A stretch of 64,000 nucleotides of DNA from Aldersonia sp. NBC_00410. Its GTDB lineage: Bacteria > Actinomycetota > Actinomycetes > Mycobacteriales > Mycobacteriaceae. The stretch spans positions 434,001-498,000 of the forward strand of contig NZ_JAPENM010000001.1 of NCBI RefSeq assembly GCF_026342035.1, in the 5' to 3' direction. The position numbers were made by a program, and so were the translations under genes. The notes beneath the pieces were generated by a model. It saw only the letters and a list, made by a program, of their open reading frames with translations, did not search any database and was not told where the DNA came from. Shown piece after piece: positions 37,009 through 46,095 of this stretch. Numbering within the stretch: position 1 is the first letter of the stretch; each line of letters begins with the position of its first letter.

Positions 37009-37542
37009 CTACGCCAGACCGAGATCCGCCAGACCGAGCAGCGGCCGGTACTCGAGCCCCTCCGCGGCAATGATCTTGTCCGCGCCGGTATCCCGGTCGA
37101 CCACGGTAGCCACACCGACCACCGTGGCACCGATGTCGCGCAGGGCCTTGACCGCGGTGAGCGGCGAATTGCCGGTCGTGGTGGTGTCCTCCACCACCAG
37201 CACACGCTTGCCGACGACATCGGGACCCTCGACCTGGCGCTGCATGCCGTGCGCCTTCGCCGCCTTGCGCACCACGAACGCGTCGATCGGCCTGCCCGTC
37301 GCGTGCATCATCGCCATGGCAACCGGATCCGCCCCCATCGTCAGTCCACCGACAGCGTCGAAGTCCCAGTCGGCCACCGACTCTCGTAGCAACTTGCCGA
37401 TCAACGGCGCGGCCTCGTGGTGCAGCGTGGCGCGGCGCAGATCGACGTAATAGTCGGCTTCCTTGCCCGAGGACAGTGTCACCTTGCCGTGCACAACCGC
37501 CAGCTCGCGCACCAATTCGGCCAGCCGCTCCCGCTCGCTCAT
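37009..37542 (-). CDS. pyrE: Orotate phosphoribosyltransferase
   Basis: PyrE joins orotate and PRPP to form OMP in pyrimidine synthesis. The 177-residue protein has the PRPP-binding motif VLVVEDTTTTGNS and the SSGKEADYYVDLRRATL block near the N-terminus, both diagnostic. I chose ATG 37542; a longer in-frame reading carries a non-conserved Arg-rich leader over a repeat. Upstream lies a 25-base tandem repeat. Gene order pyrE, Rv0383c-like, clpB is kept, with an SDR and a DUF5666-like gene inserted. Confidence 0.96.
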   Translation of the reverse strand: MSERERLAELVRELAVVHGKVTLSSGKEADYYVDLRRATLHHEAAPLIGKLLRESVADWDFDAVGGLTMGADPVAMAMMHATGRPIDAFVVRKAAKAHGMQRQVEGPDVVGKRVLVVEDTTTTGNSPLTAVKALRDIGATVVGVATVVDRDTGADKIIAAEGLEYRPLLGLADLGLA

Positions 37543-37589
37543 CCCAGGACTCCCGCGTCGATCGTTGATTCCAGATCCATAATCGCCGG

Positions 37590-37637
37590 CCGCGGCGAAG
37601 CGCGTCCAACCCGCCCGCGGCGAAGCGCGTCCAACCC
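37590..37637. repeat. Two-copy tandem repeat upstream of pyrE
   Basis: The 23-base unit CCGCGGCGAAGCGCGTCCAA plus CCC occurs perfectly at 37590-37612 and 37615-37637, period 25. It lies 48 bases upstream of the pyrE start codon, so it could be in the pyrE leader. It is also within 15 bases of the SDR stop at 37652, so it could affect that gene's 3' end. Its CGAAGC core recalls the duplicated block before purA. Confidence 0.8.
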
Positions 37638-37651
37638 TACGTTTCGCACGC

Positions 37652-38440
37652 TCAGGTGCGCCCGCGACCCCGTCCGACAAGCTTGGTGACGCGCCGCGCC
37701 AGGCCGCGCGGTACGAGCCTGCTCGCCGAGGTGATGACCTTGTACTGCCAGCCGGGGATGCTGATTACCTTCCCCTTCTCCAGATCCTCGAACGACGCGG
37801 TCACGACCTGGTCCACCGAAAGCCACATGAACTCGGGGATGGACTCCATCGGAATGCCGGCGCGCTCATGGAACTCGGTGTGGATGAAGCCCGGGCAGAG
37901 GGCCTGAATCTGCACTCCCGTGCCGACGAGACCGTTCGAGAGACCCTCGGTGAAGGCGACGACGTAGGACTTGGTCCCGGAGTAGGTCGAGCCGCGGCCC
38001 GGCACCAGGCCGGCGACACTGGCGACGTTGACGATGCTGCCCTTGGCATTGCCGAGCATGCTCGGGAGCGCAGCCCTGGTCAGTTGGGTGACGGCGGTGA
38101 CGTTCACGTCGAGTTGCGCCTGCAACGCCGCCGGTGCCGCCGTCCAGAACTCCCCGCTCAAGCCGAAGCCGGCGTTGTTGACGAGAAAGTCCACCCCCTG
38201 GTGCAGGCGTTCCACTGCGGCCGCCCGGCCCTCGTCGGTGCCGAGATCGGCGGCGATGATCTCCGAGCGCGCGTCGAACTGCTGCTCCAGGTCGGCGGCG
38301 AGATCGGCCAGGCGCTGCTTGTCCCGCGCGACGAGGACGAGGTCGTAGCCGCGGCGCGCGAGCCGCTCGGCGAATCCGGCTCCGAGACCGGAGGTGGGGC
38401 CTGTGACCAGGGCGACCGGACGAAGCGAACGCGATGCCAT
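37652..38440 (-). CDS. Short-chain dehydrogenase/reductase (SDR family, DltE-like subgroup)
   Basis: The 262-residue SDR has a nucleotide site ALVTGPTSGLGAGFAERL (TGxxxGxG), NNAG in FLVNNAGFGLSG, and the active-site YSGTK in GRGSTYSGTKSYVVAF. The pattern and the LCPGFIHTEFHE tail fit the membrane-proximal DltE-like or acyl-reductase group. Substrate is unknown. It is probably co-transcribed with pyrE, 109 bases downstream. The upstream neighbour on the same strand ends 18 bases away. Confidence 0.9.
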   Translation of the reverse strand: MASRSLRPVALVTGPTSGLGAGFAERLARRGYDLVLVARDKQRLADLAADLEQQFDARSEIIAADLGTDEGRAAAVERLHQGVDFLVNNAGFGLSGEFWTAAPAALQAQLDVNVTAVTQLTRAALPSMLGNAKGSIVNVASVAGLVPGRGSTYSGTKSYVVAFTEGLSNGLVGTGVQIQALCPGFIHTEFHERAGIPMESIPEFMWLSVDQVVTASFEDLEKGKVISIPGWQYKVITSASRLVPRGLARRVTKLVGRGRGRT

Positions 38441-38458
38441 GGCGGTCAGCCTATCGGC

Positions 38459-39268
38459 TCAGAGCTGGGGCGGTGGACCTTGCTCGGGGTGGCGCTGCCG
38501 ACGTGGTTCCGACACCGGACCGGCGCCCGCGGAGACCTCCCCGAACGCCACCGTCGGATCCTCCGAATCCGGATCCTTGGGTGCAGTCTCCTCGCCGGGC
38601 ACGAAATGAGGATACGGCCGCCCCGGGTCGTGATCGTAGGTGTCGAGAAACTCGGGCTCGATGACCGGCGGGAGGGCGTGCAGAATCGCGGACAACCGCG
38701 TCACTGCCTCGATCGCCTCGTACCAGTCCTTGCTCGTGACGGTCACCGGGATCGAGCCGAGCGTCCACTGTCCCTCGGTCCACAGCACCTGTACCCAATC
38801 GGGCAGCCCTTCGGCGAACCGCACCATGCGCTGATCGCAGACCCGCCGGGCGACCTCGAGATCGGTTGCGAAAATCAGCCGCGACCCGATCGCGCCGAGG
38901 AGTTCCAGGTCTGGTTCCCGCGGCGGGGCCATGGTCTTCAGCCGCAGATCCAGATCGACGGCGGAGGCGGACTCGCGGCGCACCGCGATGATCGTCGCGT
39001 TCTCCTCCAGATCGAACATCACGAACTGCTCGCCACGCCGGACACCGTTCACAATGTCGATCGCCGGCAGATAGTCCTGCTTGGCCATCGTCGCGCGATT
39101 CCAGGTGGCGGGCAGGTGATCGTCGTGTGCTGTGTAGGCATCACCGTGCGACTTCGCCCACTGCGCGCGGACGCGACCGGTGCGCCGCCGCTGGAGCTGG
39201 TCGATATACAGCAGGGCGGCCGCGCCGGCGAGCGCAATGGCGGCAAGCCCGAACCACATTCCGGTCAT
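38459..39268 (-). CDS. Conserved membrane-anchored protein between pyrE and clpB (Rv0383c-like)
   Basis: The 269-residue protein has one N-terminal membrane segment (MWFGLAAIALAGAAALLYI), then a soluble domain of about 200 residues and a disordered Pro/Asp-rich C-terminus. The soluble part has regular alpha/beta character (FVMFDLEENATIIAVRR). Position between pyrE and clpB on the same strand matches the conserved secreted or membrane protein Rv0383c. I know no function. I chose ATG 39268; the longer in-frame form only adds a short polar leader. Confidence 0.75.
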   Translation of the reverse strand: MTGMWFGLAAIALAGAAALLYIDQLQRRRTGRVRAQWAKSHGDAYTAHDDHLPATWNRATMAKQDYLPAIDIVNGVRRGEQFVMFDLEENATIIAVRRESASAVDLDLRLKTMAPPREPDLELLGAIGSRLIFATDLEVARRVCDQRMVRFAEGLPDWVQVLWTEGQWTLGSIPVTVTSKDWYEAIEAVTRLSAILHALPPVIEPEFLDTYDHDPGRPYPHFVPGEETAPKDPDSEDPTVAFGEVSAGAGPVSEPRRQRHPEQGPPPQL

Positions 39269-39322
39269 CGAAGCCACCCTAACCAGTTGGGCCAACTCTC
39301 GTGCACGCGTCAGGCGCCGAAA

Positions 39323-40255
39323 TCAGCGACCGAATCCACCGAAGTCGCCGAAGTCACCGAGCCCCGGCAGCGCCATCGAGACGAGCACCTTCGCCTGGAA
39401 CGTTCCGTCGCTGTTGCGATCGCCCTGGGCGGCGACCTGGTCGCCGACCTTCAAATCCGAGACCTGGTTGCCGGAGGTGGTGATTACCTCGGTGCTGGAA
39501 TCGGTATGGATCGTGGTGCTCCCGCCGTCGATCATGTCCTCGATTTCGAGCGTCGACCCGTTGTTCTGCTTGATGGTGCCCATCGCGAAGCCGACTTCGC
39601 CGAACGCGTCACCGAGGCCGGGGATCGCGGGGAATCCGGACGGCGCGGACGGCTCGCTGGGCGAGGCGCTCGGCGATGGGCGTCCGGTCGCCGACGGGGG
39701 CAGCACCTGGGTCGGCGCGGCACCGTTGGCGGCCTGTGTCGCGGAATCATCGGAATCGCCGCCGGCCAGGAGGAGCGCGATACCCGTGACCGCAGCCAAG
39801 GCGACCACGACAATGCCCGCGACGATGAGACCGGTCTTGTTCTTCTTCGGCCCGCCCGGCTGCTCCTCGAGGGGTGGGACCTCGCCGGGGTACGGCTGGC
39901 CCTCGTAGGTCGGATAAGCCATCGTCGGGTTCGAAGGCGGCGGGTATCCGCCCTGCTGGTAGTAACCCTGGTTCGGATAGCCCTGCTGGGAGTACGCCTG
40001 GTTCGGGTCGCCCTGGCCGGTGTAGCCGTACCCGGGGTACGCGCCGTACGCCTCGGTGGGCGCGTGATCGCCGTACGCCTGATACGGGTCCGCGGTGTAC
40101 TGCTGCTGCTGCTCGGTCGGCGCGGAGCCGCCGCCATACGATTCGGTCGGCGCGGAGCCGGCGCCATACGATTCGGTCGGCGCGCCGAATTCCTCGGTCG
40201 GCTGGTCCGGCTGCTCCTCGGGGCGCTGCGACCACGGATCGTTCGGATTCGGCAT
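39323..40255 (-). CDS. Single-pass protein with Tyr/Gln-rich head and DUF5666-like outer domain
   Basis: The 310-residue protein starts MPNPNDPWSQRPEEQ. A disordered cytoplasmic head carries APTESYG repeats and about 15 YQ/YG/YP repeats. A membrane helix (GLIVAGIVVVALAAVTGIALLL) and a Ser/Pro stalk follow. The C-terminal domain (FAMGTIKQNNGSTLEIED, then VGDQVAAQGDRNSDG) matches DUF5666-type beta domains. The Gln/Tyr-rich head recalls protein-kinase-linked or phase-separating scaffolds. It sits directly downstream of clpB on the same strand (84 bases). Exact function unknown. Confidence 0.78.
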   Translation of the reverse strand: MPNPNDPWSQRPEEQPDQPTEEFGAPTESYGAGSAPTESYGGGSAPTEQQQQYTADPYQAYGDHAPTEAYGAYPGYGYTGQGDPNQAYSQQGYPNQGYYQQGGYPPPSNPTMAYPTYEGQPYPGEVPPLEEQPGGPKKNKTGLIVAGIVVVALAAVTGIALLLAGGDSDDSATQAANGAAPTQVLPPSATGRPSPSASPSEPSAPSGFPAIPGLGDAFGEVGFAMGTIKQNNGSTLEIEDMIDGGSTTIHTDSSTEVITTSGNQVSDLKVGDQVAAQGDRNSDGTFQAKVLVSMALPGLGDFGDFGGFGR

Positions 40256-40339
40256 GCCACGAGGGTACGCACCGTTGCCGGACACAGCGGTGCGCGGTTT
40301 GCGGGAATTCGCAACCGCAAACCGCGCACCGGCCGACTC

Positions 40340-42928
40340 TTATGCGCCGACGATCAAGCCGTCCCCATCCGGCGAGACGTCGACCTTGACCGTGTCACCG
40401 TCGTGCACCTCACCGGCCAGCAGCGCCTTGGCGAGCTGATCGCCGATGGCCTGCTGGATCAACCGGCGCAGCGGACGCGCACCGTAGACCGGGTCGTAGC
40501 CGCGCACGGCCAGCCAGAACCGGGCGCCGTCGGCGATGTCGAGGGTGAGCCGACGCTGCGCGAGTCGCTTCTGCAGCTGCGCGAGCTGGATGTCGACGAT
40601 CGACTCGAGCTGCTCCTCGGACAGCGGGTGGAAGACCACGACGTCGTCGAGGCGGTTGATGAACTCCGGCTTGAATGCCGATCGCACCGCCGCCATCACC
40701 TGGTCCTTGTCACCCCCGGCACCGAGGTTCGAGGTGAGGATCAGGATGGTGTTGCGGAAATCGACCGTGCGGCCCTGCCCGTCGGTCAGCCTGCCCTCGT
40801 CGAGAACGGCGAGCAGGATGTCGAAGACGTCCGGATGGGCCTTCTCCACCTCGTCGAACAACACCACGGTGTACGGCCGGCGCCGCACCGCCTCGGTGAG
40901 TTGACCGCCCTGGTCGTAACCGACATAACCGGGAGGTGCACCGACGAGGCGAGCCACCGAATGCTTCTCGCTGTACTCGCTCATGTCGATCCGGACCATC
41001 GCACGCTCATCGTCGAACAAGAAGTCCGCCAACGCCTTTGCGAGCTCGGTCTTGCCTACACCGGTCGGGCCGAGGAATAGGAACGAGCCGGTGGGCCGAT
41101 TCGGGTCGGCGACGCCGGCGCGGGCGCGACGGACCGCGTCCGACACCGCAGTGACCGCCTCGGACTGACCGACGACGCGCTTGCCCAGCTCGTCCTCCAT
41201 GCGAAGGAGCTTGGCGGACTCGCCTTCCAGCATCCGGCCCGCGGGGATCCCGGTCCACGCCGCCACCACGTCCGCGACGTCGTCGGGGCCGACCTCCTCC
41301 TTGAGCATCACGTCGCCGTCGCCCGCCGTGCCCGAGGCCCGCTCGGCCTCGGCCAATTGCTTTTCCAGCGCCGGGATCCGGCCGTAACGCAGCTCGGCGG
41401 CCTTGCCCAGATCGCCGTCACGTTCGGCGCGCTCCGATTCGCCGCGCAGTGCCTCGAGCTCTTCCTTGATGACGCGCACCGAGTCGATGGCCTGCTTCTC
41501 GTTCTGCCACCGGGTGGTGAGCTGGGACAGCTTCTCCCGATCGTCCGCGAGTTCGGCGCGCAGCTTCTCGAGTCGCTGCTTGGACGCCTCGTCGGTCTCC
41601 TTCTCGAGCGCCATCTCCTCGATCTCGAGCCGGCGCACGGCACGCTCGACCTCGTCGATCTCGACGGGGCGCGAGTCGATTTCCATGCGCAGCCGGGACG
41701 CGGCCTCGTCGACGAGGTCGATGGCCTTGTCCGGCAGGAAACGCGAGGTGATGTAGCGGTCCGACAGGGTCGCCGCCGCGACCAGCGCAGAGTCGGTGAT
41801 GCGCACGCCGTGGTGCACCTCGTAGCGCTCCTTGAGGCCACGCAGGATGCCGACGGTGTCCTCCACCGACGGCTCGCCGACCAGCACCTGCTGGAAGCGC
41901 CGCTCGAGCGCGGCGTCCTTCTCGATGTACTTGCGGTACTCCTCGAGCGTGGTGGCACCGACCATGCGCAACTCGCCGCGGGCGAGCATGGGCTTGATCA
42001 TGTTGCCTGCGTCCATCGCGGACTCGCCGGTGGCGCCGGCGCCGACGATGGTGTGCAACTCGTCGATGAACGTGATGACCTGGCCCGCGCTGTTCTTGAT
42101 GTCATCGAGCACGGCCTTGAGCCGCTCCTCGAATTCGCCGCGGTACTTCGCTCCGGCGACCATCGAACCGAGGTCGAGCGAGATGACGCTCTTGCCGCGA
42201 AGCGACTCCGGCACGTCACCGGCAATGATGCGCTGGGCTAGGCCCTCGACGATGGCGGTCTTGCCGACGCCGGGTTCGCCGATCAGCACGGGATTGTTCT
42301 TGGTGCGGCGGCTCAGCACCTGGACGACGCGGCGGATCTCGGTGTCCCGGCCGATGACCGGGTCGAGCTTGCCCTCGCGCGCAGCGGCCGTCAGATCGGT
42401 GGAGTACTTCTCCAGCGCCTGGTACGTGCCTTCGGGGTCGGGACTGGTCACCCGCGCGCTGCCACGCACCGTGGTGAACGCCTCGCGCAGTGCGGCCGGG
42501 GTGGCACCGTGGCCGGTGAGCAGCTTGGCGACATCCGAGTCGCCGGCAGGAGCGGAGCCTGCGGAGCGACCCTCATACCCCGCGAGACCGACGAGCAGGT
42601 GCTCGGTGGAAACGTATTCATCGTCCAGGTCGGTGGCCAATCGCTGCGCGGCGGTAAGCGCCGCGAGTGCTTCGCGGCCCAACTGCGGCGTGGTGGTGGC
42701 GCCCGTCGCGCGTGGCAGGCGGTCGACGAGGACCTGAGCCTCGTTGCGGACCGTCACCGGGTCCACGCCGACCGCTTTGAGCAGCGGCGCGGCGATGCCG
42801 TCGGCCTGTTCGAGCAGCGCCACCAGCAAGTGCGCGGGCCGAATATCCGGGTTGCCTTGCGACGATGCCGACTGCAGGGCAGCCGTCAGCGCGGCCTGGG
42901 TCTTGGTGGTGGGATTGAACGATTCCAC
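40340..42928 (-). CDS. clpB: ATP-dependent disaggregase ClpB
   Basis: The 862-residue Hsp100 chaperone works with DnaK to pull apart aggregates after heat stress. It has an N-terminal Clp repeat domain, AAA1 with Walker [10 protein letters not shown] near residue 205, a long coiled-coil middle domain (about 410-530) typical of ClpB, and AAA2 with [10 protein letters not shown] near residue 605. The middle domain separates it from ClpC. A near-perfect HAIR operator 52 bases upstream indicates HspR control together with dnaK. ATG 42928 ([14 protein letters not shown]) is the usual start. Confidence 0.98.
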   Translation of the reverse strand: MESFNPTTKTQAALTAALQSASSQGNPDIRPAHLLVALLEQADGIAAPLLKAVGVDPVTVRNEAQVLVDRLPRATGATTTPQLGREALAALTAAQRLATDLDDEYVSTEHLLVGLAGYEGRSAGSAPAGDSDVAKLLTGHGATPAALREAFTTVRGSARVTSPDPEGTYQALEKYSTDLTAAAREGKLDPVIGRDTEIRRVVQVLSRRTKNNPVLIGEPGVGKTAIVEGLAQRIIAGDVPESLRGKSVISLDLGSMVAGAKYRGEFEERLKAVLDDIKNSAGQVITFIDELHTIVGAGATGESAMDAGNMIKPMLARGELRMVGATTLEEYRKYIEKDAALERRFQQVLVGEPSVEDTVGILRGLKERYEVHHGVRITDSALVAAATLSDRYITSRFLPDKAIDLVDEAASRLRMEIDSRPVEIDEVERAVRRLEIEEMALEKETDEASKQRLEKLRAELADDREKLSQLTTRWQNEKQAIDSVRVIKEELEALRGESERAERDGDLGKAAELRYGRIPALEKQLAEAERASGTAGDGDVMLKEEVGPDDVADVVAAWTGIPAGRMLEGESAKLLRMEDELGKRVVGQSEAVTAVSDAVRRARAGVADPNRPTGSFLFLGPTGVGKTELAKALADFLFDDERAMVRIDMSEYSEKHSVARLVGAPPGYVGYDQGGQLTEAVRRRPYTVVLFDEVEKAHPDVFDILLAVLDEGRLTDGQGRTVDFRNTILILTSNLGAGGDKDQVMAAVRSAFKPEFINRLDDVVVFHPLSEEQLESIVDIQLAQLQKRLAQRRLTLDIADGARFWLAVRGYDPVYGARPLRRLIQQAIGDQLAKALLAGEVHDGDTVKVDVSPDGDGLIVGA

Positions 42929-42979
42929 GTGTCACCCTTTCTGGGGTCGAGTTCTGTTACTCGCTACAACGCAGCAAAG

Positions 42980-43000
42980 GTTGAGTCTGTTCCGCTCAAG
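42980..43000. promoter_or_regulatory. HAIR-type HspR operator upstream of clpB
   Basis: The site reads GTTGAGT, 7 bases, GCTCAAG, against the described HspR consensus CTTGAGT-N7-ACTCAAG (12 of 14 arm bases). It lies 52 bases before the clpB start, where HspR binding would block the promoter. The decayed gene on the left ends at 43002 beside it. Confidence 0.85.
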
Positions 43001-43001
43001 T

Positions 43002-43833
43002 TTAGCCAGATCGACGCGACCGCACACTCCGAGTCTCCACCGCGCACCCGCGATCTCCGGTGTGCGGGTCACAGCCGGGATGTGCGGTCATCGAACCGGT
43101 CGACCGCGCGCGATCGCCCGTTCGAATCGCGCCAGCAACCGCCGCGAAGTTGTCGAGCTCACCCAATGTCCACCGGACCAGCTGCCAGCCCGCATCGCGC
43201 AGTGCGTCCTCGCGAACCTTCTCCCGGAAAACCGCGTCACCGGCAGTCTGCCCGGGCCGCAGCAACCGGCCGTACTTCACCTTTCCATCGAACTCGCCGA
43301 TGACGCCATGCTCGGGCAACGCGAAGTCCGCCCGCCCGAGGAACCGACCGTCCGACGCAGCCACCTCGTACTGGAGTTCGAACACCGGCAACCCCGCCGC
43401 GCGCAACCTAACCCTGCTGCGCGATTCGCCGACACTCTCGCTGCGAGCGTCCATCCACGCCATGGCACGCCGCGCCGCCGGCACGCCCGGCCAGCGCGGC
43501 ATACGTTCCAACGCGACGGCGGGCTGCGCATCGGCCGCGCCGTGGCGCAGGAGAGCATCACCGATCACCACGGCCTGCTCGACCGGCGCGCATCGCGCGA
43601 AGTCGGCGATCGTCCGCGCTGCGTTGGTGACCCGAAGGCCGTCCACGACGACGACGTCGTCCTCGCGCAGCGGAGCCGTGTGCAGATGGCGCCCGGTGGT
43701 CGAGATCGCCCTCGGCCGTCGACACGAAGACACCTGGCCGCAACCGACGCAGGCCGCCGGTGCGACATTGCCGGCGCACCTCGCCGTCGGTGAAGCCCTT
43801 CGCGAGCGCATCCGACCGGTTTATCAACTCCAT
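43002..43833 (-). pseudogene. Decayed AbiEi/DUF559-like gene
   Basis: Two frames together make one protein. The first (from ATG 43833) has MELINRSDALAKGFTDGEV and a winged-helix-like RLRPGVFVST block of an AbiEi-type N-terminus. After about residue 45 it shifts to another frame. That frame has HTAPLREDDVVVVDGLRVTN, RTIADFARC and a DUF559-like nuclease end (IGEFDGKVKYGRLL, FREKVREDALRDAGWQLVRW). A central segment expected between the halves is missing. This suggests a frameshift plus deletion. Intact genes of this type are single antitoxin-like or nuclease-like proteins. Confidence 0.75.
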
Positions 43834-44013
43834 GCCCGCGATCTTCACCCTCACAGTGCTCACGAACGGCCGGGAGAGCAGCGCTATGGAGATAACTCTC
43901 CGCGGACCGCGCACGCGCACGCCGCGCCGGTGGCTTGGCCCGTTCCCGCGAACGCGACTAACCTGCGTCAGGGGGGTGCGTCATCGCCTGGACGCACCGG
44001 AGGGAGCTCGATC

Positions 44014-45177
44014 GTGGACTCGCGTGATATTGCGCTGGTTCGCGCCAACTTCCGGACGGTCTCGTACTCCGCGCACAGCCGCGGGAAGCTGACCAATGCG
44101 TTCTACGGCCAACTGTTCGGCCGCGACCCTGCCCTGCGGCAGCTCTTCCCGCCGGCAATGGACGTCACCCGGCACCGGTTCATCCTTGCGCTGCAGTTCA
44201 TTCTCGACTCGCTGGACACCCCCGGCGCCGCCGAGGAATTCCTCGAACAGCTCGCTCGTGACCACCGCAAATACGGGGTCGACGCCAAGCACTACCGGTC
44301 CGCCGCGGACGCGCTGCTCATTGCACTGCGGGCGCACACCGGTGAAGCGCTGTGGACGGACCCGCTCGATACGGCCTGGACCAGGTTTACCGACCTGATC
44401 GCGAACTCGATGATCGCCGGCGCCGAAGCCGACGACCTGCCCGCACACTGGGAGGCGACGGTGGTCGGTCAGCATCAGCTGCTCGACGATCTCGCGCTGG
44501 TCCGGCTGCGGGCCGACGCCCCGATCCCCTACGAATCCGGCCAATACCTGCCGATCCGGATACCGCAGACGCCGAACATGTGGCGCTACCTGTCACCCGC
44601 GATTCCCGCCAATGATGGGGGCGAACTCGAGTTCCACGTCCGCAAGGTGCGCGGCGGCTGGGTGAGTCCGTCGATCGTCAACGACACCAAGCCGGGCGAC
44701 CGCTGGCTGATCGGCGCCCCGCTCGGCGGGCTGCACGTCGACTACGAATGCGGCCGCAACGTGCTGATGATCGGCTCGGGCACCGGAATCGCGCCGCTGC
44801 GCGCCCAGGTCATGGAAATGGCCCGGCGCGGAGTGAACCCCCAGGTCCACCTGTTCCTCGGTGGCGTGTATCCGCGTGATCTCTACGACCTGGAGAACAT
44901 GTGGCGGCTCTCGCTGATCAATCCGTGGCTGTCGGTGATCCCGGTCGCCGAACACCAGAACAACCCGTGGTGGCATCCCGAGCCGCCGCCGGAAACACCA
45001 CCGGGCATGCACCGCAGGCTGACCGGTTCGATCGGGCATATCGTCACGAGCTTCGGCTCGTGGGCCGAACATCAGGTGCAGCTCGCCGGGTCGCCCGAGA
45101 TGGTCTACACCACGACGCAGACGCTGATCGCGGCCGGCGTTCCCGAGGAACGAATCTCGCACGATCCGCTGTGGTGA
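44014..45177 (+). CDS. Type II flavohaemoglobin-like protein (globin - FAD/NAD reductase, Rv0385-like)
   Basis: The 387-residue protein joins a globin domain (residues 1-140, proximal His84 in RDHRKYGVD) to an FNR-type reductase (about 145-387). The reductase FAD motif is the variant RYLSPAIP rather than the classical RxYS, and NAD binding is at GSGTGIAPLRAQV. This match to the mycobacterial type II FHb, for which D-lactate oxidation has been reported, is stronger than to NO dioxygenases. It starts at GTG 44014 with GGAGGGAG upstream. Clustering after clpB is as in mycobacteria. A second, globin-less copy of the reductase follows 51 bases later. Confidence 0.88.
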   Translation: MDSRDIALVRANFRTVSYSAHSRGKLTNAFYGQLFGRDPALRQLFPPAMDVTRHRFILALQFILDSLDTPGAAEEFLEQLARDHRKYGVDAKHYRSAADALLIALRAHTGEALWTDPLDTAWTRFTDLIANSMIAGAEADDLPAHWEATVVGQHQLLDDLALVRLRADAPIPYESGQYLPIRIPQTPNMWRYLSPAIPANDGGELEFHVRKVRGGWVSPSIVNDTKPGDRWLIGAPLGGLHVDYECGRNVLMIGSGTGIAPLRAQVMEMARRGVNPQVHLFLGGVYPRDLYDLENMWRLSLINPWLSVIPVAEHQNNPWWHPEPPPETPPGMHRRLTGSIGHIVTSFGSWAEHQVQLAGSPEMVYTTTQTLIAAGVPEERISHDPLW

Positions 45178-45228
45178 CCGCCCGCAAGTGGAGTCGGTTC
45201 CCGACCGCAGGTCGGTAGTGTTGCCGTC

Positions 45229-45963
45229 GTGTGGAAATCGACCGTCGTCGAGCACCATCGGCTCCGCGAGGACATCGCCGTGGTGCGGTTGATCGGTGAT
45301 GCGGTCCCCTTCACTACCGGCCAGTTCCTGACCGTCACCGTCCCGAATGCACCACACGCACGTCGACTGTCCCCGGCGTTGCCGCCCTCGCTCGACGGCA
45401 AGCTGGAATTCCACGTGCGCGCCGTTCCCGGTGGCTGGGTGAGCGGACCGATCGTCACCGACACCCGCCCCGGCGACGTCTGGCAACTGGATGCGCCGGC
45501 GGGCGGCGATCTGCACATCGACGACTCCGGCCGAGACGTGGTGCTGGTCGCCGGCGGAACCGGTCTGGCCCCGCTGCGGGCGCTGATCGTCGATCTCACC
45601 TACCAGCCGCACCCCCCGCGGGTGTTCCTCTTCGTCGGTGGACGCAACCCGCGCGACCTCTACGCCGGCGACATGCTCGCCCTGCTAGCCGCCGAGTTGC
45701 CTTGGCTCACCGTGATTCCGGTGGTCGAACGCATAGACAACCCCGGCTGGACCGACGACTGGCACGAACGGACACGCGTCGATATCGGGTTCACCGAGGA
45801 CGATCTGCTGCTCGGCCGCCTGCCCGATGTAGTCGCCGAGCACGGGCCGTTCCGCGACCATCAGGTGCTGGTGTGCGGCTCGCCGGGAATGACCGCGGTG
45901 GCGATCGAGCGGCTGACCGCGGGCGGCACACCGGCGGGCAACATCCGGCACGACCCGATCTGA
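45229..45963 (+). CDS. Stand-alone FNR-type FAD/NAD(P) reductase, paralogue of the flavohaemoglobin C-terminus
   Basis: The 244-residue protein aligns with the reductase half of the preceding gene: ARRLSPALP at the FAD site, LEFHVRAVPGGWVSGPIV, VAGGTGLAPLRALIVDL at the NAD site, and a matching NIRHDPI end against ISHDPLW. No globin part is present; reading begins at GTG 45229. It probably arose by partial tandem duplication, then diverged. It might supply electrons to another protein, or act with the globin domain of its neighbour. Substrate and partner are unknown. Confidence 0.85.
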   Translation: MWKSTVVEHHRLREDIAVVRLIGDAVPFTTGQFLTVTVPNAPHARRLSPALPPSLDGKLEFHVRAVPGGWVSGPIVTDTRPGDVWQLDAPAGGDLHIDDSGRDVVLVAGGTGLAPLRALIVDLTYQPHPPRVFLFVGGRNPRDLYAGDMLALLAAELPWLTVIPVVERIDNPGWTDDWHERTRVDIGFTEDDLLLGRLPDVVAEHGPFRDHQVLVCGSPGMTAVAIERLTAGGTPAGNIRHDPI

Positions 45964-46095
45964 GCGGTCGGGGGTGTAACCGATGCCGGATCGAATCGTC
46001 GGACGAACGCACGCCGGGCGCGATTCGTGGCACGATCGCGGGTAGCGACCCGCACGACGACAACCGCCCGTGATCGAAACGAAAGCGTCGAACCG

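Noticed and set aside
37543-37680. An extended pyrE N-terminus
   Set aside because: The extra part is translated from the tandem repeat and is Arg/Gly-rich. Normal PyrE starts at MSERERL.
37868-41080. A 1070-codon open frame on the plus strand
   Set aside because: It lies opposite the SDR, Rv0383c-like, DUF5666-like and clpB genes. Its translation is low-complexity Arg/Gly-rich and has no domain. It is an antisense shadow of GC-rich coding DNA.
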